Source of the DNA: PALSA-610 sp038213435
GTDB lineage: Bacteria > Actinomycetota > Acidimicrobiia > IMCC26256 > PALSA-610
DNA: 64,000 bases
Assembly: GCA_038213435.1 (NCBI GenBank)
Contig: JBBQTI010000008.1
Span: 1-64,000, forward strand
Direction of reading: 5' to 3'
Part shown: positions 32,682-41,450 of the stretch, one piece after another
Numbering within the stretch: the stretch's first letter is position 1
Layout: every line of letters begins with the position of its first letter
Notes under the pieces: model-generated
What the model was told of the DNA's origin: nothing
The model's input: the letters and a program-made list of their open reading frames with translations, nothing else
The model's database searches: none
Translations under genes and position numbers: made by a program

Positions 32682-33290
32682 TCAGCCCCGCAGTAGCGCG
32701 CTCAGCGCGGATTCGAGGTCGTGACGGCTGGTCGGACCGAACAGACGATCGCGCACCATGCCGTTCGCGTCGATGAAGAGCGTGTCGGGCATTGCGTGAA
32801 CGTCGTAGCGGGTCGCGACGGGATTATCGGTCGAATCCTCGATCAGTGCGGGGAACGTGACGCCGAGACGACGCACGAAGTCGCGGGAGTCGTTCGGGAA
32901 GTCTCGGTAGTTGACACCGACGATGGCGATCCGGTCGCCGGTGTCGCGAAGCGCCCGCTCGAGGATCGGCATGTCCTCCTCACAGGGATGACACCACGAG
33001 GCGAAGAACGTCAGAACGACGACCCGTCCGCGCAGCGAGGACAGCGTCAGCGGCTTGCCGTCGATGTCCGGCAAGGTGAAGTCGGGCGCGATGCTGCCGA
33101 TCTTTGCCCTCTCGGGGGTGACGGCCGTGCCACTCCTCGCGGTGTCGGCGGCAGGCGTTCGATGCGCGCGCAGGATCAGCGCGAGGCCGCAGGCGGGAAT
33201 CGCGAGCGAGACCACGACCAGCGCGACGATTGCACCCCGCGAGAGACGGCGGGAGCTCGGGCCGTCAGCGGACGAGGGCGTCGACGGCAA
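32682..33290 (-). CDS. TlpA/ResA-like thiol-disulfide oxidoreductase, membrane-anchored
   Basis: A 202-residue protein with an N-terminal membrane anchor (GAIVALVVVSLAIPACGLALIL) and an extracytoplasmic thioredoxin fold: DFTLPDIDGKPLTL, active site ASWCHPCEEDMPIL, and cis-Pro in HAMPDTLFID. It should reduce or deliver thiols outside the membrane, for example in cytochrome or copper-site assembly, which suits its position after ctaB. TTG 33290 overlaps the ctaB end by 26 bases; no better start is seen. Confidence 0.88.
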   Translation of the reverse strand: MPSTPSSADGPSSRRLSRGAIVALVVVSLAIPACGLALILRAHRTPAADTARSGTAVTPERAKIGSIAPDFTLPDIDGKPLTLSSLRGRVVVLTFFASWCHPCEEDMPILERALRDTGDRIAIVGVNYRDFPNDSRDFVRRLGVTFPALIEDSTDNPVATRYDVHAMPDTLFIDANGMVRDRLFGPTSRHDLESALSALLRG

Positions 33291-34170
33291 CGGCGACGAA
33301 CACCAGCATCAGATAGACATTCGACCACGCGAAGAATCGGATCGCCCGCTGCGCCGAGGGTTCCCGCACCAACGCGTATGCGCGTGTCACGAACAACGCG
33401 CCCAGCACGAAGACCGCAGCCGCGTATACGCGACCGACGTCGTTCGTCAGCGTCATCGCGAACGTCAGCGCGACGGTGATCGTCGCGTAGGCCGCGATCC
33501 GGCGCGTTGTGAGCTCGACGCCGTGCACGACGGGCAGCATCGGCACGCCCGCCGCCGCATAGTCGTCGCGGTACTTCATGGCGAGCGCCCAGAAATGCGC
33601 GGGCGTCCAGAAGAACACGATCGCGAAGAGCAACCACGCCGGTGCGCCGAGGCCGTTGCGCACCGCAGCCCAGCCGACGAGGGCCGGAACTGCGCCGGCC
33701 GCGCCGCCGATCACGATGTTGTGCACCGTACGGGGCTTCAGCCACAGCGTGTACACGAAGACGTAGAACAACGTGGCCGAGAGAGTGAGTGTGGCGGCGA
33801 GCAGATTCGCGGCGCTCGCGAGCACGACGAACGCGACGACGTTCAAGAGGATGCCGAACGCGAGCGCGCGGGCTGGCACGATCTCGCCCTGAGGCAGCGG
33901 ACGCGCGTGCGTGCGCTGCATCAGCTGATCGCGGTCGCGTTCGATCCAGCAGTTGATGGTGTTCGCGCCGCCGGCGGCGAGCGCGCCGCCGACAACCACC
34001 GCGGCGACCAAGCCGAGGGGCGGTACTCCTCGTTGCGCAAGGATCATCGGCGGCACCGCGGTGACGAGCAGCAGCTCGATGACCCGAGGTTTGGTGAGGC
34101 GGACGTACGAGCCGATCGTCGCGAGGAGCGGCCGGGACCGGATGTCGAGGGGGATCGTGGGTTGAAGCAT
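33265..34170 (-). CDS. ctaB: Protoheme IX farnesyltransferase (heme O synthase)
   Basis: A 301-residue polytopic UbiA-superfamily enzyme attaching farnesyl to heme B to form heme O. Motifs are LTKPRVIELLLVTAVP, the first Asp-rich block NTINCWIERDRDQLMQRTHARPLP, and the second region TPAHFWALAMKYRDDYAAAGVPMLP. ATG 34170 starts immediately before the cytoplasmic N-terminus; ATG 34197 is possible. With ctaA elsewhere in the window it completes heme A synthesis. The TlpA-like gene is translationally linked downstream. Confidence 0.94.
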   Translation of the reverse strand: MLQPTIPLDIRSRPLLATIGSYVRLTKPRVIELLLVTAVPPMILAQRGVPPLGLVAAVVVGGALAAGGANTINCWIERDRDQLMQRTHARPLPQGEIVPARALAFGILLNVVAFVVLASAANLLAATLTLSATLFYVFVYTLWLKPRTVHNIVIGGAAGAVPALVGWAAVRNGLGAPAWLLFAIVFFWTPAHFWALAMKYRDDYAAAGVPMLPVVHGVELTTRRIAAYATITVALTFAMTLTNDVGRVYAAAVFVLGALFVTRAYALVREPSAQRAIRFFAWSNVYLMLVFVAVAVDALVR

Positions 34171-34204
34171 CGGCTGCGACGAATCTACCGGCCCCATACC
34201 GCGA

Positions 34205-34591
34205 TCATTTGACCACGATCTTGCCGACCATTCCCGCGGCGGCGTGACCATCGAAGGCGCACTTGAACGGATACGTACCTGCGGCGAGCGTCACCGTTCC
34301 CGTCGCTTCCGGAATGGCGCCCGTGACCTTGATCTCGAACTTCGGCGACGAGATCGTGAATGTGTGCTCCGTACTGCCTTTTTCGTGGAGGGTGACCGTA
34401 AGCGGCCCGGGCGACGCATTGATGGTCTTCACGTCGAAGCGGAACGGATCGAACGCGTTCACGTCGATCTTGCCTCCGGTCGCAGTCTTGGTGTTTGCTG
34501 CACCACCCCCCCCGCCGCCGCAGGCGGCCAACAGGAGCCCGGACGCGAACAGGACGGCGAGCGGCACGCGTCGGTTGCAACGGCGGGACAT
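34205..34591 (-). CDS. Cupredoxin-domain lipoprotein
   Basis: A 128-residue secreted protein. A lipoprotein signal (VPLAVLFASGLLLAACGGG) precedes a plastocyanin-like domain with type 1 copper ligands: His in GSTEHTFTI, then Cys, His and Met in YPFKCAFDGHAAAGM. It likely carries electrons or copper at the outer face of the membrane, consistent with the neighbouring ctaB and TlpA genes. ATG 34591 has AGGAGG six bases upstream, so the longer in-frame start is rejected. Confidence 0.9.
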   Translation of the reverse strand: MSRRCNRRVPLAVLFASGLLLAACGGGGGGAANTKTATGGKIDVNAFDPFRFDVKTINASPGPLTVTLHEKGSTEHTFTISSPKFEIKVTGAIPEATGTVTLAAGTYPFKCAFDGHAAAGMVGKIVVK

Positions 34592-34699
34592 CGCGGGCCT
34601 CCTCGGAACGCCTGATACTCGCAAGATCGTCCAGAGGAAGATACCTGCGGGCGTCTCGACGAGTCGGCATCGAGGGCGGCACTATCGAAGCCTCACCGC

Positions 34700-34705
34700 T
34701 AGCCT
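34700..34705 (+). promoter_or_regulatory. -10 hexamer TAGCCT, leaderless start
   Basis: TAGCCT ends 7 bases before ATG 34713 of the GroES-like gene. Confidence 0.55.
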
Positions 34706-34712
34706 GCGCCGG

Positions 34713-35042
34713 ATGCCCAACGGCACCGAGAGCAAGCACTCGATCCGCATGGTCGCCGACCGTTTGTTGGTGGTGGAATCGAAGGAAGCGGGCGAGCGCA
34801 AGTCGCGCGCCGGCATCCTGATCCCGGCAACCGCCGACGTCTCCCGCCGACTGGTCTGGGCCGAGGTCGCCGCGGTCGGCCCGACGGTGCGGACGGTCGA
34901 AGCCGGCGACACCGTGCTGTTCTCGCCCGACACCGGTTTCGAGGTCGAGATCCAGGGCGACGACTACCTCATCCTGCGCGAGCGCGATGTCCACGCGGTC
35001 GCGTCGCCGCGAACCGAGGGCGGCACGGGGCTGTACCTGTGA
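34713..35042 (+). CDS. GroES-like co-chaperonin family protein
   Basis: A 109-residue Cpn10-fold protein. VADRLLVVESKEAGERKSRAG covers the first strand and the mobile-loop region, with ILIPA at the position of the GroEL-contacting hydrophobic triplet, then VGPTVRTVEAGDTVLFS and DDYLILRERDVHAV. No groEL is adjacent, and the N-terminus is 10 residues longer than usual, so this may be a divergent paralogue rather than the housekeeping GroES. Its stop overlaps the next start (GTGA). Confidence 0.82.
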   Translation: MPNGTESKHSIRMVADRLLVVESKEAGERKSRAGILIPATADVSRRLVWAEVAAVGPTVRTVEAGDTVLFSPDTGFEVEIQGDDYLILRERDVHAVASPRTEGGTGLYL

Positions 35043-35812
35043 TCGATCCCGCAACCGCATTGCGGATCGACGGCAAGGCGGTTCTCGTCACCGGCGGCAC
35101 GCGTGGAATCGGGCGTGCGATTGCGGAAGCGAGCGCGGCGGCCGGCGCGAGCGTGTGCGTCGTCGCCCGGAAGCTCGCCGAGCTGGAGGAGGCGTCGGCC
35201 GCGCTGTCGGCGCTCGGCGCGCAGGTCGTGACGGTCGCGGGTTCGGTCGGTGATCCCCTCGTCGCGGACTCGGCCGTCGCAGCGATGATCGAGACGTTCG
35301 GCCGATGCGACGTCGTGGTCAACAACGCCGCGATCAATCCCGTCTACGGACCGCTCATGGACGCCGACCTCGGTGCCGTCGCGAAAGTCTTCGACGCGAA
35401 CATCACCGGACCGCTGCGCTTCGCCCGCGCCGCATGGCACCAGCACATGCAGGCACACGGCGGAGTGGTGCTGAACGTCGTGTCGGTCGGCGGGTTGCGG
35501 CCCGGGCCGTTCCTCGGTGCGTACAACGTGTCGAAGGCCGCGCTGATCCACCTGACCCGCCAGCTCGCACAAGAGCTTGCGCCCGGCGTCCGCGTGAACG
35601 CGATCGCACCCGCGCTCGTCAAGACCGACATGGCGCGCGTTCTGTGGGAGCCGAACGAAGAGGCGATGGCCCGGACCCACGCCCTCGGACGCCTGGGGGT
35701 CCCCGACGACATCGCGTCGGGCGCGCTGTTCCTGATCTCCGACGCCTCCGCTTGGCTCACCGGCGAGGTGCTCGTGGTCGACGGTGGCGCCGGCGTCAGC
35801 GCACGCGCGTAG
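35039..35812 (+). CDS. SDR-family oxidoreductase
   Basis: A 257-residue classical SDR: VTGGTRGIGRAIAEA for cofactor, NNAAINP, catalytic Ser in LNVVSVGG and YNVSK for Tyr/Lys, with the usual LTGEVLVVDGGAG end. It resembles the dehydrogenase/reductase group of acyl and steroid enzymes, substrate unknown. GTG 35039 overlaps the TGA of the GroES-like gene by 4 bases, a coupling with no obvious functional sense. Confidence 0.91.
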   Translation: MIDPATALRIDGKAVLVTGGTRGIGRAIAEASAAAGASVCVVARKLAELEEASAALSALGAQVVTVAGSVGDPLVADSAVAAMIETFGRCDVVVNNAAINPVYGPLMDADLGAVAKVFDANITGPLRFARAAWHQHMQAHGGVVLNVVSVGGLRPGPFLGAYNVSKAALIHLTRQLAQELAPGVRVNAIAPALVKTDMARVLWEPNEEAMARTHALGRLGVPDDIASGALFLISDASAWLTGEVLVVDGGAGVSARA

Positions 35813-35831
35813 TAGCGAGGAGTGCAGCGCC

Positions 35832-36911
35832 CTACAGCGAGTCCGCAAAGCCCTTGATGTCGCGCACCGTCGCAAAGGAGACGTCGGGCATGGCTCCGCC
35901 GAAAATGCAGTCGCCGGCATGACAGGTACCGTTCACCGTCCGGCTGACGGCACTGACGCCGGCGTGTAGCAGCTTGCGGAAATACGCGAGGCCCTCGTCG
36001 CGCAGTGGGTCGAGCTCATTGACCGAGATGACATGCGGCGGCAGGCCGTCGAGTTCGGCGGTGCTCGCGAACAACGGCCAAGCCAGGGGATTGGTGGCGT
36101 TCTCGCCCGTCGGGTCGTACACCTTGGCGAGTGCCCCCATCATGGCGCAGTTCAAGAAGTAGCCATCGTTCTCGTAGAGCGAGCCAAGCTCCGGCACTCT
36201 GGTGGCGTACGCATTCGAGATGTACGGGCACTGCGCGTAAACGCCGTCGATCTCGTCGAGACGGCCGTCCTGCTTCGCCTTGAGCGTCGTTGCCAGGGAG
36301 AGGTTGCCGCCGCCGGATTCTCCCGAGACGACGATCTTCGAGATGCCGAGGCGGGCCTTGTTGTCGGAAACCCATTGGAGCGCGGACGCGCAGTCGTCGA
36401 GGCCGGCCGGGAACGCATGCGGGCCGTGCTTGCCGCCACCGTTTCGGAACTCCACGCCGACGACCACCAACCCGGCCGCGGCCAGGTCGTCCCGCCAATG
36501 TGCGTGCCCGGCTCCCGCGGCCTCGAGCATGACCATCCCGCCACCGTGGAGGTGCAACACGCCCGGAAGTAGCCCCTCGGCATCGCGCGGGCGATGAAGG
36601 AACAAGGTGATGTCGTTGCCGTCGACCCCTCGGATCACCTCGACCTTCGAGGTGACGCCCTCGACCGGGGCTTGGCTCATCGCCAGCGCCGAGAACATCT
36701 CCTCGAAACCGGCCTCGGCCATCCCGAGATACTCGAGCAGCTCGTCGAGGGACGAGTCCCCGTCAACCGGCGGAGGTTCGGACGCACCCGCCAGACCGAG
36801 CGCAACCATCGCGGCGATCATGCGCGGATCGGCGCGCGGATCGTCCTTCAGGACCATGCCCGGCGAGCCAAGTCGACCGGACGGGAAGGCGGGTGAGCTG
36901 CCGGGAGCCAT
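35832..36911 (-). CDS. Alpha/beta hydrolase-3 family esterase
   Basis: A 359-residue hormone-sensitive-lipase-like esterase. The oxyanion motif is HLHGGGMVMLE, the nucleophile SGESGGGNLSLA, the acid region lies in SVNELDPLRDEG and the catalytic His in NGTCHAGD. The N-terminal 100 residues form the variable cap. No signal peptide is visible. ATG 36911 is the first start; a weaker -10-like TATGAG ends 8 bases upstream. Substrate unknown; related enzymes cleave acyl or steroid esters. Confidence 0.9.
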   Translation of the reverse strand: MAPGSSPAFPSGRLGSPGMVLKDDPRADPRMIAAMVALGLAGASEPPPVDGDSSLDELLEYLGMAEAGFEEMFSALAMSQAPVEGVTSKVEVIRGVDGNDITLFLHRPRDAEGLLPGVLHLHGGGMVMLEAAGAGHAHWRDDLAAAGLVVVGVEFRNGGGKHGPHAFPAGLDDCASALQWVSDNKARLGISKIVVSGESGGGNLSLATTLKAKQDGRLDEIDGVYAQCPYISNAYATRVPELGSLYENDGYFLNCAMMGALAKVYDPTGENATNPLAWPLFASTAELDGLPPHVISVNELDPLRDEGLAYFRKLLHAGVSAVSRTVNGTCHAGDCIFGGAMPDVSFATVRDIKGFADSL

Positions 36912-36959
36912 ACGTACCGCTCATACTGACGGTGGCAGGCGCGCTCGCGCAACGACCGC

Positions 36960-37508
36960 CTACTCGTCGTCGTCGATCGTCGGGTCGATGTAGCGGATCC
37001 CGTGTCGGTGCCGGCGGGCGAGCTCCGCGTATGCCTCGGGATTCGTCTCGACCCACAACTCGGCGCCGGTGCCCTTGACGGGTCGTTTCACGGTCGCCGG
37101 CGCGCCGGTGGCCAGCATCCCGGCACCCACAGTGGTGCCCGCGGCGACAACCGACCCGGCCGCGACGAGCGCCCCGACGCCGATCGTCGCGCCATCCAAC
37201 ACGACACTGCCGTTCGCGACCAGGCATTCCGCCTCGAGGATCGCGCCGTGCACCACGCAGTTGTGGCCGACGGTCGCCCCCGGCCCGATGTCGGTGGTCA
37301 ATCCCGGGGGCCCGTGGACCACGGCGTTGTCCTGGACGTTCGCGCCGCGCCGGATGATCACGGGCGCGTAGTCGGCGCGGATCACCGCGCCGTACCAGAT
37401 CGACGCGCCTTCCTCGACGATCACGTCTCCGACGAGGGTTGCGGTCGGCGCGACGAAGGCTCCCTCGTGCACCTGCGGCGCCAAGCCCTCGAACGAGAAG
37501 AGCGGCAT
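36960..37508 (-). CDS. Gamma-carbonic anhydrase-like hexapeptide-repeat protein
   Basis: A 182-residue left-handed beta-helix protein. Hexapeptide repeats run from GAFVAPTATLVGDV to GAGMLATGAP, with His at the positions that bind metal in gamma-class enzymes (VVHGPPG, VGHNCVVHG). The family includes carbonic anhydrases and CoA-transferase relatives such as PaaY, so activity is not certain. ATG 37508 has a GGGAG sequence nine bases upstream. It follows the TIGR03084-like gene by 12 bases. Confidence 0.9.
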   Translation of the reverse strand: MPLFSFEGLAPQVHEGAFVAPTATLVGDVIVEEGASIWYGAVIRADYAPVIIRRGANVQDNAVVHGPPGLTTDIGPGATVGHNCVVHGAILEAECLVANGSVVLDGATIGVGALVAAGSVVAAGTTVGAGMLATGAPATVKRPVKGTGAELWVETNPEAYAELARRHRHGIRYIDPTIDDDE

Positions 37509-37520
37509 GTCGTTGGCTCC

Positions 37521-38270
37521 CTAGAGAAACGCGCGCGCGACCGCGATCGCGGTCCGAGCGGTGTCCCCTTCGATCACGAGGTTGGTATCGGCAGGACGGC
37601 GGCGATGCACGAACACCCGGCAGTAATCGCCGGCCGGACCCGTGATGCGATCGGCGGCCGTCTCGGGTCCGAAGGTCCACGAAGCCCCGGAGGGCAGGGA
37701 GAGCTCGATCCGAAGTGGTGCATCCGAGGGCTTCCGCCCGGCAACGGAGTACGCGTAAGGGAGCGCGCGCGTCGCGAGCCAGGCGACGTGCTCGAGCCGG
37801 TCGGTGTCGACGGCCGGGACGCCCAGCGCGGCCCGCACGTCGAGACCGTGCGCCCAGGTTTCCATCAGCCGCGCGGTGACGAACGAGGGCGCTCGCATCC
37901 CGATGCCCCACGGCACGCGCACGTCGGCCGGCAGGTCCCGGAGCATCGAGCGCTCCGCGGCCGACGTGTGCACCCACCATCCGGCGACGTCGCGACCGCT
38001 GAGGCGACGCCCGAGCAATACTCCGTGGTACGTGACATCGGCGCCCGACGCGGCGCGGGCCGCAAGGTCGTTGATCGCGTACGGACCGCCGCGCGCGGTG
38101 TCGATCGCCATCTCGTCGGTGTCGGCGAGATGCGCAATCGTGTCCCGCACGTCCCAGCCCCACGCCGGGGTGGGGGCCAGCCATGCCTCGGCGTCGATTG
38201 CGGCGACGGCCGCCTGCAGCTCGAGCTGTTCTGCTTCGAGGTCGCCGATGATCGCGGCGACGTCGGTCAC
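37521..38270 (-). CDS. TIGR03084-like, maleylpyruvate isomerase N-terminal/DinB-type metal-binding protein
   Basis: A 249-residue protein of the actinobacterial TIGR03084/wHTH-like group. The DinB-like helical bundle starts LEAEQLELQAAVAAID, with a metal-binding His in TIAHLADTDEMAI and a second in METWAHGLDVRAALG, followed by a small C-terminal beta domain. Such proteins may use mycothiol as thiol cofactor, an inference from relatives. GTG 38270 overlaps the upstream TGA (GTGA). Confidence 0.85.
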   Translation of the reverse strand: MTDVAAIIGDLEAEQLELQAAVAAIDAEAWLAPTPAWGWDVRDTIAHLADTDEMAIDTARGGPYAINDLAARAASGADVTYHGVLLGRRLSGRDVAGWWVHTSAAERSMLRDLPADVRVPWGIGMRAPSFVTARLMETWAHGLDVRAALGVPAVDTDRLEHVAWLATRALPYAYSVAGRKPSDAPLRIELSLPSGASWTFGPETAADRITGPAGDYCRVFVHRRRPADTNLVIEGDTARTAIAVARAFL

Positions 38271-39028
38271 GGACGCCGGACGCGCGTCCGGCCGAGCGAC
38301 ACCGGGACCTCGGCGGGATGCGGCAGGGGCGGCGGACCCGAGGTGAGCCGGATGTCCATGTACTTCGCGACCTCTTCGTACACCGCGTCGCCGAGCATCT
38401 TGCGCAGCTCCGCCTCCATCGACTTGTAGACGGGCTCGCCGCCCGTGAACGCTTCTTTCGCCTCGGTGCACCACCACGCGAACTCTTCTCCGCCCTCACC
38501 CCAGCCGTCGCGGCCGAACTCGGTGAGCACTGAGGTGATCGACTCGTCTTCCTCGTCGCGGTCGACCGCGCGGAGCGGCAGTTGCCAGCACACCGTCGGC
38601 TTCGTGTCGCTGAAGTGCTTTCCGGTGTTCAGCGCGTGGAGATGCAGCGCACAACCGGGACCGGCTTCGAATCCGGGGCGATTGAGGAAGACGCAGGCAC
38701 CCTCGTGCATGCGGGTGCGCCACTCGTTCTTACCGGCGTTCGCCCATACACCCTTCTTCGAGCCGACGTGCTTGAACTGCCACTCGTCGTCGCCGAGGTG
38801 CTTGGCCAGTCTCTCGACCTTCTCCTTGACCTTCTTCTCGGATTCGTATGCGCCGTACGAGCAACACCCCTGCACCATCTCGGGCGCGGGCTCGGTGAGC
38901 ACGCCCTGGCATCCCTGACCGAAGATGCAATGCCACGACGACGCGAGGAACGTGACGTCGACCTGCCACTGGCGTCGGTCCTTGCCGGGCACCGGGATCG
39001 TGATCCACTCGCGCGTCGGTCCAGCCAT
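38267..39028 (-). CDS. Cysteine-rich conserved hypothetical protein
   Basis: A 253-residue soluble protein with clustered Cys: SSWHCIFGQGCQG, MVQGCCSYGAY, EGACVFL and GPGCALHLHAL, plus later PTVCWQL and WWCTEAKE. The pattern could hold an iron-sulfur cluster or zinc, similar in spirit to YkgJ-type proteins, but no assignment is made. An acidic stretch DRDEEDESIT follows. ATG 39028 is fixed by TAGCGT ending 8 bases upstream. It is translationally coupled to the next gene and divergent from glcD. Confidence 0.82.
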   Translation of the reverse strand: MAGPTREWITIPVPGKDRRQWQVDVTFLASSWHCIFGQGCQGVLTEPAPEMVQGCCSYGAYESEKKVKEKVERLAKHLGDDEWQFKHVGSKKGVWANAGKNEWRTRMHEGACVFLNRPGFEAGPGCALHLHALNTGKHFSDTKPTVCWQLPLRAVDRDEEDESITSVLTEFGRDGWGEGGEEFAWWCTEAKEAFTGGEPVYKSMEAELRKMLGDAVYEEVAKYMDIRLTSGPPPLPHPAEVPVSLGRTRVRRP

Positions 39029-39036
39029 GAGGTGCG

Positions 39037-39042
39037 ACGCTA
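39037..39042 (-). promoter_or_regulatory. -10 hexamer TAGCGT, leaderless start
   Basis: TAGCGT on the minus strand ends 8 bases before ATG 39028; the plus-strand -10 of glcD begins only 5 bases beyond it. Confidence 0.55.
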
Positions 39043-39047
39043 GTCGG

Positions 39048-39053
39048 TAGCAT
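39048..39053 (+). promoter_or_regulatory. -10 hexamer TAGCAT upstream of glcD
   Basis: TAGCAT ends 7 bases before an ATC codon (39061) in the glcD frame, matching the spacing seen at ordinary starts. Confidence 0.45.
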
Positions 39054-39060
39054 CCCGCGT

Positions 39061-40500
39061 ATCGAGCACTCCGACCCGTCACACGACCAACTCGTCTCCG
39101 ATCTCCGAGCCGCCGTCGGTCCGGATCGTGCGAGTGCCGAGCCGCTCGAGCTCGCGTTGTACGCGCGAGACGCCGGCGTCGCAGTCGGTCGAGCCGAAGC
39201 TGTTTGCTTCCCGCGTTCGATTGACGACGTTGCCGCGGCCGTTCGGGTCGCGCGGAGGCACGGCCGGCCTTTCGTCGCGCGTGGGAGCGGTACCGGCCTC
39301 GCTGGGGGAGCGACCCCGCTCGACGACCCGGTGGTGATCGTGACCACCCAGATGAACCGGGTGCTCGAGATCGATCCGGAAGCGTGTGTCGCGTGGGTGG
39401 AGCCCGGCGTGTTGAACCTCGACCTCTCCCGAGCAGTCGGCCACCTCGGGTTGCACTACGCGCCCGATCCCTCGTCGCAGCAAGCCTGCACGATCGGCGG
39501 CAACGTCGGCACGAACGCGGGCGGCCCGCACTGCCTCGCCGACGGTGTCACCTCCGCGCACGTGCTGGCCGTCGACGTCGTGCTCGCCGACGGCACCGCG
39601 ACGCGTCTCGGCGGCCTCGAGCCCGATACCCCGGGCTACGACCTGCGCGGATGCTTCGTCGGCTCCGAAGGCACGATGGGGATCGCGACCCGCATCGCGG
39701 TGCGACTCACACCCGACCCTCCCTGCGTCGCGACCATGTTGTGCGCGTTCGATTCGGTCGAGGCGGCGGCGGCGACCGTGAGCGGCATCATCGCCGCGGG
39801 CGTCTTGCCGGCTGCGCTCGAGATGATGGACGCGCGCATCACCCGAGCCGTCGAGGACTTCGTCGGCGCCGGCTATCCGCGCGATGCGCAAGCCGTGCTT
39901 CTCGCCGAGGTCGACGGACTCGAAGCCGGGGTGGCCGAAAAGGTCGACGCGATTACCGCGGTGGCGCACACGAACGGCGCGACGCTCGTGCGGGTCGCAG
40001 CCGACGACGCGGAGCGCGCATTGCTCTGGAAGGGACGCAAGTCGGCATTCGGCGCGATCGCGCGCATCGCACCCGACTACTACCTTCACGACGCCGTCGT
40101 GCCGCGCACCAAGTTGGTCGAGGTCCTACGCCGCGTCTACGAGATCGCCGACGCGCACCAGCTGATCGTGATGAACGTCTTCCACGCCGGCGACGGCAAC
40201 CTGCACCCACTTCTCGTGTTCGACCAGCGCGAGCCGGGAGTCTGGGATCGCGTTCACGCGGCGGGCACGGAGATCCTCGACGCGTGCCTCGACGCCGGGG
40301 GAGTGCTCACGGGCGAGCACGGCGTCGGGATCGAAAAGCGCGACCTGATGCCGCGCATGTTCTCCCCCGACGATCTCGACGCACAGGCGCGCCTGCGCGA
40401 CGCGTTCGATCCCGATGGTGTGGCGAACCCGCAAAAGGTGCTCCCCCGCGGCAGCCGGTGCGGTGAGCTCCAGCGTGTCCCGGAGGGGACGTGGGTATGA
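39061..40500 (+). CDS. glcD: Glycolate oxidase subunit GlcD (FAD-linked oxidase)
   Basis: An FAD-linked oxidase of the vanillyl-alcohol oxidase fold. FAD-binding motifs are FVARGSGTGLAGGATP and CTIGGNVGTNAGGPH, with GSEGTMGI; the C-terminal NVFHAGDGNLHP and GVLTGEHGVGIEKRD blocks are typical of GlcD/D-lactate dehydrogenases. The first conventional start is TTG 39157, but coding sequence clearly extends upstream (HDQLVSDLRAAVGPDRA, then LELALYARDAG), and the only start-like position with a -10 is ATC 39061. Either the start is a rare ATC or the base is wrong. First gene of glcDEF. Confidence 0.88.
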   Translation: MEHSDPSHDQLVSDLRAAVGPDRASAEPLELALYARDAGVAVGRAEAVCFPRSIDDVAAAVRVARRHGRPFVARGSGTGLAGGATPLDDPVVIVTTQMNRVLEIDPEACVAWVEPGVLNLDLSRAVGHLGLHYAPDPSSQQACTIGGNVGTNAGGPHCLADGVTSAHVLAVDVVLADGTATRLGGLEPDTPGYDLRGCFVGSEGTMGIATRIAVRLTPDPPCVATMLCAFDSVEAAAATVSGIIAAGVLPAALEMMDARITRAVEDFVGAGYPRDAQAVLLAEVDGLEAGVAEKVDAITAVAHTNGATLVRVAADDAERALLWKGRKSAFGAIARIAPDYYLHDAVVPRTKLVEVLRRVYEIADAHQLIVMNVFHAGDGNLHPLLVFDQREPGVWDRVHAAGTEILDACLDAGGVLTGEHGVGIEKRDLMPRMFSPDDLDAQARLRDAFDPDGVANPQKVLPRGSRCGELQRVPEGTWV

Positions 40501-41450
40501 ACGCGCCGGGCGCAGTCGTCGCGCCGGTCGGCGCCCGAACGCATTGGGAGGTCGGTGGCCCGCCGACGAAGGGTGCGGTGGAGGTGCGTGCGCCGGCGGG
40601 TGTCATCACCTACGAACCGGCCGACATGACGGTCACCGTCGGCGCGGGCACGAGCTTCGAGACGCTCGACCGCGTGCTCGCCGAGCACGGGCAGGAATGC
40701 GCGCTCGATCCGCGCTCGCGCGACGCGACCATCGGCGGGATTCTCGCGTGCGGCCTGTCGGGCCTCCGCCGGCTCCGGCACGGACCGCTGCGCGATCACG
40801 TGCTCGAGGTGCGCTTCGAGACCGGCGACGGCCGACTGGTGAAAGGAGGCGGACCGACGGTGAAGAACGTCACCGGCTACGACCTCCCACGCCTGTTCGT
40901 CGGATCGCTGGGCACGATCGGCGTGCTCCAACAGGCGACGTTGCGGTGCCGGCCCCGGCCCCCGCGGGCGCGCTGGTTCGCCGCCTCCGGGGCGAGCGGC
41001 TCGTTTCGACCATCGGCACGCTTGTGGAACGGCGCGCGCGAGGCGGTGTTGTTCGAAGGGGTCGCCGCCGACGTCGACGCCCAGGGCAACGGACTCACCG
41101 CGCTCGACGGCGCCCCCGCGATTCCCGAGGGGCCGCACCGCGGTCGCATCTCGGTCGCGCCCGGGCGCGTCCACGCGTGCGTCGCCGCGCTCGACGGCCG
41201 CGTTCGCTGGTGCGCCGAGGTCGGCGTGGGCACGGTGCACATAGCCGCCGACGAATCCGACGCGCTGACACACGCTCGGTCCGTCGCCCGTGCGCACGGA
41301 GGCTGGATGCTCCGAGAAGCCGGCGGACCATCCGGCGACGACGGCTACGGGTGCGCACTCCCGAACGCGTCCCTGATGCGGCGCGTGAAGGAGGCATTCG
41401 ATCCCGGGTGGAGGCTCAATCCGGGCCGGATGCCATTGGGTGAGCCGTGA
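40497..41450 (+). CDS. glcE: Glycolate oxidase subunit GlcE (FAD-binding)
   Basis: A 317-residue FAD-binding oxidase subunit, shorter than GlcD. Blocks are TYEPADMTVTVGAGTSFETLD, the cofactor loop RDATIGGILACGLSG, and GGGPTVKNVTGYDLPRLFVGSLGTIGVL, which is diagnostic of GlcE. Its small C-terminal half lacks the catalytic His block of GlcD. ATG 40497 overlaps the glcD TGA by 4 bases. It should form the glycolate oxidase complex with GlcD and GlcF. Confidence 0.92.
   Translation: MNAPGAVVAPVGARTHWEVGGPPTKGAVEVRAPAGVITYEPADMTVTVGAGTSFETLDRVLAEHGQECALDPRSRDATIGGILACGLSGLRRLRHGPLRDHVLEVRFETGDGRLVKGGGPTVKNVTGYDLPRLFVGSLGTIGVLQQATLRCRPRPPRARWFAASGASGSFRPSARLWNGAREAVLFEGVAADVDAQGNGLTALDGAPAIPEGPHRGRISVAPGRVHACVAALDGRVRWCAEVGVGTVHIAADESDALTHARSVARAHGGWMLREAGGPSGDDGYGCALPNASLMRRVKEAFDPGWRLNPGRMPLGEP

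Noticed and set aside
36918..36925. TATGAG ahead of the esterase ATG 36911 as a leaderless -10
   Set aside because: The sixth base is G, not T, so it was not counted with the 26 strict matches.
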